DNA of 9,836 bases from positions 1 to 9,836 of the forward strand of contig ONUD01000001.1 in NCBI GenBank assembly GCA_900320925.1, written 5' to 3'. A program made the position numbers and the translations under genes. Source of the stretch: an uncultured Eubacteriales bacterium (lineage in GTDB: Bacteria; Bacillota; Clostridia; Oscillospirales; Acutalibacteraceae). A model generated the notes under the pieces. The model saw only the letters and a program-made list of their open reading frames with translations. It did not search any database and was not told the DNA's origin. Shown piece by piece: positions 4,580-9,836 of the stretch. Within the stretch, counting starts at the first letter, position 1; each line of letters begins with the position of its first letter.

Positions 4580-6148
4580 TCAGTCGAGATAGAATTGAAT
4601 CCTCTCTTCCGACAATTCATAAATGGCAAGCGATTTGATGACATAATCGTCTGCATTGTCGATTCGTTTGTAATAGCATGGCTCAGGCAGTGTAAAATTA
4701 GGGTCGTCAGGCTCGACACTCGGTGCATACAGCATATAAATGTGCTTGTAATTGCGGAGAATGGGGTGTTGGGAAGCGACATTTTGGGCAATTTGTTTTT
4801 TGCTCAGAGAATACGGATTGTAAGTGATAAAATCCTTGTATTCCATATTATAGATGTGAAGATCCGGCTCCGAAGCAAACAGACCCGAACAGCAGGAAAA
4901 ATTGGTGATGACAAGGGTATCTTCTTTCATGAGATTTTCTTTGATGTAAGCGGCGGTGTCAAACTCCGGAGAGTAAGAGCCGACAATATCTCTGACGAAC
5001 CAGTAAACGCCTCTTGGAACCGAAATCAGACAGACAAGGCACAATGACAGAGTGATATAACGGTTGCTATCATGGTCAACCTGTATCAGCATCTGACTGA
5101 TTTTTTGGAGAAGAGGGGATCGGATACGGGAATTATCCATTGTCAGTTCGTGAGTGTCGGGGGTTTCCGATTCTTTGGCAACCCAGAAAATGAACAGCAA
5201 TGTATAAACGTACACCGAGGCACGGGAGGGAAGCATGATATAAAAAACAATTTGCGAGGCAAAGAAGAAAAATGCCGAAAATACCAAAGCGGCAATGAAG
5301 GCTTTTTTGTATTTTCTGATAAGGACAAAGTAGCCTAACAAAAGAAAGGTAACAATCCCTCCTACCAGATTGGTCAGCAGGTGGCTGCTGTCGACAACAA
5401 ACAGGCTTTGACCGATACAGGTAAAAATGTTGAAAAATCGCTGCACCAAAATAAGGGCTGTCATTCTTTGGGATTCAATGGAGTTGCTCCTGCCGAGGGA
5501 TGACAGCAGGGGAAGGACCAGTAAAAGCACACCGATTCCTGCTATCAGCAAGCCTGACACATTCTGTAAATTTTGCTTGGGAGAGTTGGCTTTCCAGTCT
5601 TTGAACAAGTCGATAATCATATAAATGCCAATCATGCCGACAAGTCCCGACATACTGACGTGCGTCATGGCAAGCAGTCCTACCAGAATGCCGAATACAA
5701 TCGGGTGCTGCTTGCGTTTGGGGTAGAGCAGTGCCAGCAGGCAGAGAACCAGCACCATGACACAGTAGATTCTTGAAGTGACGGAGTTGTAAAACAGAAA
5801 GCCGCACGAAAAGAGTACTGCCGCCTTGAGTCCCAGACCAAAGGGGGCTTTTTTCAGAATGAGCAGTGCGGTGATGACCGAGAATGTCCAACTGATGAGC
5901 GACAAGGTGAGCAGGGGAAAATGAAGCCTGGCAAACGGGAACAGGATGAAATACCAGAGAGGAGGGTGACCTTCATATTGCAGGGCATTGAAAATGCCTG
6001 CCATATCGTTTTCACGAGCAATCATCCATGCCTGTGTTTCATCATACCAGTTTTCATGACAGAATACACAGAGCAGTGTGAGAGCGGCGTAGGTGAAGAA
6101 AATGACCATACCGAACAGATTTTGATGTTTTTTGATGCTTTGGAACAT
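4580..6148 (-). CDS. GT-C fold integral membrane glycosyltransferase (ArnT/PMT/GT39-like)
   Basis: A 522-residue membrane protein. A first transmembrane helix (about 12-30) is followed by a loop with NWYDETQAWMIAR; the acidic pair D36-E37 and the downstream YEGHPPLWYF (58-67) match the first external loop of GT-C enzymes, where the Asp/Glu is catalytic. About ten further hydrophobic segments run to about residue 386. A soluble extracytoplasmic C-terminal domain (about 390-522) follows. Known: this class transfers sugars from polyprenyl-phosphate donors to lipids, polymers or proteins outside the membrane. The substrate cannot be told here. The ATG at 6148 was chosen because TGGAGGT (6154-6160, reverse strand) lies 5 bases upstream; a start at 6196 would precede the promoter's -10. 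It is convergent with rpmB and alone in its unit. Confidence 0.8.
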   Translation of the reverse strand: MFQSIKKHQNLFGMVIFFTYAALTLLCVFCHENWYDETQAWMIARENDMAGIFNALQYEGHPPLWYFILFPFARLHFPLLTLSLISWTFSVITALLILKKAPFGLGLKAAVLFSCGFLFYNSVTSRIYCVMVLVLCLLALLYPKRKQHPIVFGILVGLLAMTHVSMSGLVGMIGIYMIIDLFKDWKANSPKQNLQNVSGLLIAGIGVLLLVLPLLSSLGRSNSIESQRMTALILVQRFFNIFTCIGQSLFVVDSSHLLTNLVGGIVTFLLLGYFVLIRKYKKAFIAALVFSAFFFFASQIVFYIMLPSRASVYVYTLLFIFWVAKESETPDTHELTMDNSRIRSPLLQKISQMLIQVDHDSNRYITLSLCLVCLISVPRGVYWFVRDIVGSYSPEFDTAAYIKENLMKEDTLVITNFSCCSGLFASEPDLHIYNMEYKDFITYNPYSLSKKQIAQNVASQHPILRNYKHIYMLYAPSVEPDDPNFTLPEPCYYKRIDNADDYVIKSLAIYELSEERIQFYLD

Positions 6149-6178
6149 GACAGACCTCCATGGGAAAAATATAGTCTG

Positions 6179-6207
6179 ATTATAGCATAAAAACAACGGT
6201 CTGTCAC
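6179..6207 (-). promoter_or_regulatory. Sigma-A promoter of the GT-C glycosyltransferase gene
   Basis: On the minus strand, -35 GTGACA (6202-6207; 5 of 6), 17-bp spacer, perfect -10 TATAAT (6179-6184) with an extended TGC. The predicted start near 6172 gives a leader of about 24 nt. It is back-to-back with the promoter of the next gene, 20 bp apart. Confidence 0.8.
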
Positions 6208-6226
6208 CGTATTTTTGGAAAAAAGC

Positions 6227-6255
6227 TTGATAATACAGAGGAAAAAGTGTATAAT
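6227..6255 (+). promoter_or_regulatory. Sigma-A promoter of the small hypothetical gene
   Basis: -35 TTGATA (6227-6232; 5 of 6), 17-bp spacer, perfect -10 TATAAT (6250-6255). The predicted start is near 6262. This makes in-frame starts at or before 6262 impossible from this promoter and helps place the protein start downstream. Confidence 0.75.
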
Positions 6256-6333
6256 TTTGTTATTAGTGATGGAAAGCCGGTGTGGAATTTGATAAGCAAA
6301 TGGTTTCAGGAGTATCAAAATGTGGAGGAGGAG

Positions 6334-6711
6334 ATGAGGGAGGAGTATCTCCACTGCTTCCTCAGCGAAGAGAGAAAATATCTGGTGCTGGATTATGAAC
6401 AGTTCAAGGAAGCTGTTGAAGCAGTGGCGGCAAGCGTGGAAGAACTGCATGAACGGTATCCCGATGAAGAACGCTGTGCCGAGAAGGTCGTGCAGATGTT
6501 TTCCTATCAGGGAATGGCATTTGCTCCCGATTTGCTGAGAGCAAAGTGCATTGACAACGAGATGTACCATCTTGTCCTCAATATCAACCGACAGCTCAAG
6601 CAAATCGTGGAAGAACACAGCATGGACTGCTGGACGGAACAAGCTATGACAACCGATGAACGCTGGTGCAAGGCACGGCAATTTGCCAAAGACTTAGCAA
6701 CTCGGTTATGA
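6334..6711 (+). CDS. Small acidic hypothetical protein, unrecognised
   Basis: A protein of 125 residues that I do not recognise. It has no signal peptide or membrane segment, is rich in Glu and Arg, and looks almost wholly helical (for example YEQFKEAVEAVAASVEELHE, 21-40). Five scattered cysteines (8, 48, 72, 99, 112) form no metal motif. I prefer the ATG at 6334 because GGAGG (6324-6328) lies 5 bases upstream. The reading frame is open back to a GTG at 6247, but that codon overlaps the -10 box; a TTG at 6289, adding 15 residues (ISKWFQEYQNVEE follows it), is a real alternative despite a poor SD. It is monocistronic, with its own promoter and a terminator that starts at its stop codon. It is probably cytoplasmic; no function is claimed. 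Confidence 0.7.
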   Translation: MREEYLHCFLSEERKYLVLDYEQFKEAVEAVAASVEELHERYPDEERCAEKVVQMFSYQGMAFAPDLLRAKCIDNEMYHLVLNINRQLKQIVEEHSMDCWTEQAMTTDERWCKARQFAKDLATRL

Positions 6712-6744
6712 ACAAAGCCCGACAGAAATGTTGGGCTTTGTTTT
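6711..6744 (+). terminator. Intrinsic terminator of the small hypothetical gene
   Basis: AACAAAGCCC (6711-6720) pairs with GGGCTTTGTT (6733-6742). Four more pairs, including one G-U, continue the stem up to a GAAA tetraloop (6725-6728). TTTT (6741-6744) ends it. The stem begins on the last base of the TGA stop. Confidence 0.9.
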
Positions 6745-6800
6745 ATGTGTACAAAAAGGACGGATTGGTTATATTCAAAAGGGAGATTTTTTCCTCAGGT

Positions 6801-6830
6801 GTAGCATTTTGGAAATCAATATATTATAAT
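6801..6830 (+). promoter_or_regulatory. Candidate promoter of the M60 peptidase gene
   Basis: A perfect -10 TATAAT (6825-6830) lies 35 bases before the start codon. The best -35 at 18-bp spacing is GTAGCA (6801-6806; 3 of 6), so the promoter may need an activator or the -10 may be a chance match in AT-rich sequence. Nothing else convincing is seen in 6745-6850. Confidence 0.4.
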
Positions 6831-6865
6831 GTGTTCAAATATTATTCATAAAGGAGATCGAGCCT

Positions 6866-9836
6866 ATGCTTTTCCAACGCTTCCGAAAAGTGCTGGCGGT
6901 TTTGATGGCAGTTGCCGTGCTTTCTGCCACAGGGGCAGTTTCATTGCCGGTTGACGCGGCAGTGTCGTCCTCCCTGTCACAGACCTACCACATTGCCAAC
7001 TACGACCCTGCCAGAGAATTTCAGCCCAAACGCCATGGCAACATTGTGAAATATAGCAAAGAACAGCTGTTGGCAAGTTGGGGCAATACCAACCGTATCC
7101 CGACAGGAATCTGGGGTTCTGTGGGTGAAAAGCTCAAGATCTATGTACAGGCGGATGCCAACGACCCGTTGCCGTCCGTGTTTTTTGTGCAGCACCTCGG
7201 GATGTGGGAAGACAGAGGATTGGAGCAGAGTATCCAACTGAAAGTCGGTGTGAATGAGATCACCGTTCCCAAAACCTTTGCCGATGAAAGCAAGCTGACT
7301 ACCCCCAAGGCAGAACCCGGCGGCGGTATCTATCTGCTGAACCCCTACACCGAACAGGAACAAAGTGCCAATGTCAGAGTGTACATTGAGGGAGGGGACA
7401 AGTACCCGTTTTTCCACAGGGGCGATGATGAACGAGAATTTGTGAAATGGCTCAAGGACTACTATCCCCATTATCTCAACGGGGAAGCCGGCTATCATAA
7501 TATCTGTGAGTTCGATACCGACCACACCTGCATGACACTTACACTGACAAGAGTGTATGATGCCGTTGTCAAGGAGGGGCTTAGCCCTCAGAAAGCCGCT
7601 GAAAATTCGGATGGTCTGTTCCTGTTTTCCGTGGAAACGGACGGCATAGAACCCTCGGAATATCAGTACCTCTACCAGCACATAAAAGTCAATCAGCCGT
7701 ATGCCGGTGCCTATGCGTATTTTAACATTATCGGCATTCAGGATAACAACTGGTCTTGTCAGCTCTTTTCCAATGAATTCAGCTGGGGCTTTCCCCATGA
7801 ATACGGCCATATTTTTGACAACTCCAAACGAGTGCTTGCCGAGGTAACGAACAATGTCTGGTCACTGCGGTATATCTTCAGCAACCATCGTTTTGATGAC
7901 CTCCGCTTCAGCAAGACCATTGAAACGGTCAACCAACTGGAAACCTCTGAAACAACACAGGTTTGGTGTGCAAGTCCCATCAGCAATTTAGGTGTGTTCC
8001 TGTTCTGGGATCTGGAAGTGTACTACAGGGATTTCATGGCACTCTTAGATGATATGCTCCGTGACGGCACCTGCGGTGACAGTGTGGCGGACAACTATCT
8101 GAAAAGCTGTTCCAAGGAAGAAGTCGTGGTGGCTTACTCCTCCAAAATCACGGGCATTGACCTGACCTACTACTTCACCAAGTACGGCTATCTGTCCACC
8201 ACTCCGTCATCGGCTTTCAAAAGTGCTATGAATGCTCTGAAACTCTCTCAGCTGAAGCCGAAAATCTGGTACTATGATACAGAAGCCTATGTCTATCAGA
8301 ATGGCAGCAATCTGAATCTCTATACCAAGCCCTCTCTTGCGAATTACGATGCTGCGACTAACAGTATGTATTTTACCGTTCCGAGAGAGGCCGCTGAACA
8401 TCATCTCGGCTTTGACATCTACAAGGACGGGCAGTTCGTGACCTTTACCTGGGATAAGATGGTATCCAATACAGCCCTGACAAACGGCAATTATACCGTC
8501 AATGCCTATGACCGCTGTCTGAACAAGTATGCCACATTCAGCTTTACCATCAATGCTTCTACCAAACATAATGCCGTTGCCAAAATCGGTTCCACCTATT
8601 ATCAGACACTGGAGGAAGCTTTTGCGGCGGCTCCCGACAATGCCACTATCTATCTTTGCGGCCCTGCGGATATTCGGAATTCTATCACCATCAGCGGCAA
8701 GTCCGTGACACTCATGCCCGAAAAGGAAAATGCTCCCATTGAAATTTATAACCATGTGGGTGCCAAGAAGGATGTATTCTACCTGAAAGCGGGAGCGAAA
8801 CTTACCGTTCAGACCTCGGGCAATACCGACAATGTTCTGATTTTCGACAGCCAGAATAACCCGTCTTACAGCTATTTCCGTATGTATGACGGAAGTACAC
8901 TGGAACTCGGCAAGGGTGTCACGGTCAGACGATGCAAGAATCCCAACAGCGGCAGTGTATCCTATGCAGAGGGAGCTTCTGAAATTGACCTCAAGGGCTG
9001 TATCATCGAAAAAAACTACACTTCCAGCTATGGCACCTTCTTCCTGACAGGCAACTCGGAACTGAATTGCTCCGAGAATACCGTCTTCCGCTATAATACT
9101 GCCTATCAGTCGGGCGGTGTTGTCTATGCCTACAGTTCGGAAAGGGTTTCTTTTGAAAATACGTTCATTCATGACAACTACAACCGTCATATCAACAGTA
9201 CAGGTACCATCTCGATTAACGGCAATTCTTCCCTTTTAGTGGACAACGGTACCGTTATCAACCATAATCAGTCTGACTGGTATAATCTGTATACGGGAAT
9301 CTATGTGGCTCCCAATGCACAGGCAGTGTTTGACGGCCATGTGGAAATTGATGACCGTGTTTCCGTGGCGGCACCTGTCATCGCCAAAGAAACCCTGACC
9401 GGCCATGTTACCATTCGTCCTGTTGCCGACTATGCCAAGGAAAATAACCAGCTTGTTACTTTCTTGGGTACCAACTTTATTAACACGGTTGCCAAAGTAT
9501 TCTCGCTGGATCACAGCGGCTTCTATCTGGATTTCAACGGTTCCCACAGTGCTTTGACACTGTCCTATGACAAGCCGCTGGTATGCAAGGCAACGGTTTC
9601 TCAAAAAAATGTCTGTATCAAGGATACGATTCAATTACAGTTGAATGCCAATGGCGGCAGCGGCAATTATACGTTCAATGCCAGCTATGTCATGAAGAAT
9701 GCCAACACTTCGTCACCTACTACCATTTCCCTCTTTTCCGAAAAGCCTAAGGGAACCGTGGAACTTCAATTGCAATCTCCGGATATGGCGAAATATCTGA
9801 CCGTGACGGTCAAGGCTTCTAAAGGCAGGTGGGCTT
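6866..9836 (+). CDS. Secreted M60-like zinc metallopeptidase with beta-helix-like and Ig-like regions (partial, C-terminus off window)
   Basis: 990 codons are visible and the frame is open at the right edge. A signal peptide (RFRK at 5-8, hydrophobic 9-27, probable cleavage after VDA at 29-31) exports it. Residues of about 50-430 form a peptidase M60 (enhancin-like) unit: the zinc motif HEYGH at 311-315, preceded by SWGFP, and the third ligand E326 in AEVTNN, fit HExxH-x(8,28)-E. Known: M60-like enzymes cleave mucins and other O-glycoproteins. From about 572, KIGSTYYQTLEEAFAAAPDN starts a region with short Ile/Val/Asn-rich beta repeats to about 870, typical of a right-handed parallel beta-helix. 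About 885 onward contains GGSGNYTF, as in bacterial Ig-like repeats. The SD AAGGAGAT (6851-6858) lies 7 bases before the ATG. Surface anchoring or dockerin sequence may lie beyond the window. Substrate is inferred. Confidence 0.85.
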   Translation, partial: MLFQRFRKVLAVLMAVAVLSATGAVSLPVDAAVSSSLSQTYHIANYDPAREFQPKRHGNIVKYSKEQLLASWGNTNRIPTGIWGSVGEKLKIYVQADANDPLPSVFFVQHLGMWEDRGLEQSIQLKVGVNEITVPKTFADESKLTTPKAEPGGGIYLLNPYTEQEQSANVRVYIEGGDKYPFFHRGDDEREFVKWLKDYYPHYLNGEAGYHNICEFDTDHTCMTLTLTRVYDAVVKEGLSPQKAAENSDGLFLFSVETDGIEPSEYQYLYQHIKVNQPYAGAYAYFNIIGIQDNNWSCQLFSNEFSWGFPHEYGHIFDNSKRVLAEVTNNVWSLRYIFSNHRFDDLRFSKTIETVNQLETSETTQVWCASPISNLGVFLFWDLEVYYRDFMALLDDMLRDGTCGDSVADNYLKSCSKEEVVVAYSSKITGIDLTYYFTKYGYLSTTPSSAFKSAMNALKLSQLKPKIWYYDTEAYVYQNGSNLNLYTKPSLANYDAATNSMYFTVPREAAEHHLGFDIYKDGQFVTFTWDKMVSNTALTNGNYTVNAYDRCLNKYATFSFTINASTKHNAVAKIGSTYYQTLEEAFAAAPDNATIYLCGPADIRNSITISGKSVTLMPEKENAPIEIYNHVGAKKDVFYLKAGAKLTVQTSGNTDNVLIFDSQNNPSYSYFRMYDGSTLELGKGVTVRRCKNPNSGSVSYAEGASEIDLKGCIIEKNYTSSYGTFFLTGNSELNCSENTVFRYNTAYQSGGVVYAYSSERVSFENTFIHDNYNRHINSTGTISINGNSSLLVDNGTVINHNQSDWYNLYTGIYVAPNAQAVFDGHVEIDDRVSVAAPVIAKETLTGHVTIRPVADYAKENNQLVTFLGTNFINTVAKVFSLDHSGFYLDFNGSHSALTLSYDKPLVCKATVSQKNVCIKDTIQLQLNANGGSGNYTFNASYVMKNANTSSPTTISLFSEKPKGTVELQLQSPDMAKYLTVTVKASKGRWA

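Noticed and set aside
6022..6681. A minus-strand ORF spanning the small hypothetical gene and the GT-C promoter region
   Set aside because: It runs through two back-to-back promoters and overlaps the start of the glycosyltransferase in another frame.
6977..9190. Long minus-strand ORFs at 6977-7810 and 8207-9190
   Set aside because: They are antisense to the M60 gene, whose frame carries a signal peptide, zinc site and domain pattern. Neither has a convincing SD or promoter.

Overview
The window looks like a Gram-positive Firmicute chromosome, most likely a gut-type clostridium (Oscillospirales/Ruminococcaceae-like). The signs are strong AGGAGG-type ribosome binding sites, near-consensus sigma-A promoters (several with an extended -10), intrinsic terminators, zinc-ribbon L33 and L28, an L10-type leader with attenuator, and Firmicute-style L1 operators. 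The taxonomic call is an inference; no rRNA gene is present to settle it.

Layout. (1) 1-576, minus strand: the N-terminal 192 residues of a TtcA-like tRNA thiolation enzyme, running off the left edge. It is divergent from (2) 710-4575, plus strand: the transcription/translation cluster rpmG-secE-nusG-rplK-rplA, then a second promoter and L10 leader driving rplJ-rplL-rpmB, closed by a 15-bp-stem terminator. (3) 4580-6148, minus strand: a polytopic GT-C glycosyltransferase convergent with rpmB. (4) 6227-6744, plus strand: an unrecognised small acidic protein with its own promoter and terminator. (5) 6866 to the right edge, plus strand: a secreted M60-type zinc metallopeptidase with a beta-helix-like region and the start of Ig-like sequence, cut by the window.

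How it works together. The first transcript encodes L33, the SecE translocon subunit, the elongation factor NusG, and L11 and L1. A matching pair of L1-operator-like RNA motifs lies before rplK and before rplA, so free L1 probably represses both cistrons. rplJ-rplL make the ribosomal stalk proteins and sit behind a consensus promoter and a leader with a terminator and a competing antiterminator helix, consistent with L10(L12)4 autoregulation. The usual rpoB-rpoC genes do not follow rplL; rpmB (L28) and a terminator do. The right-hand part (glycosyltransferase, small protein, M60 peptidase) is accessory and surface-oriented.

I do not see a convincing undescribed multi-gene system. The most interesting signals are small-scale: an 11-codon leader ORF overlapping rpmG, a hairpin at the predicted 5' end of the rpmG transcript, duplicated L1 operators with a shared alternative hairpin, a degenerate 7-bp repeat after rplA, a palindrome centred in the rplJ promoter spacer, the missing rpoBC linkage, and the peptidase/beta-helix fusion. 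No gene-free stretch exceeds 300 bases; the two longest gaps (577-793 and 3094-3348) are accounted for by promoters, hairpins, a repeat and the L10 leader.
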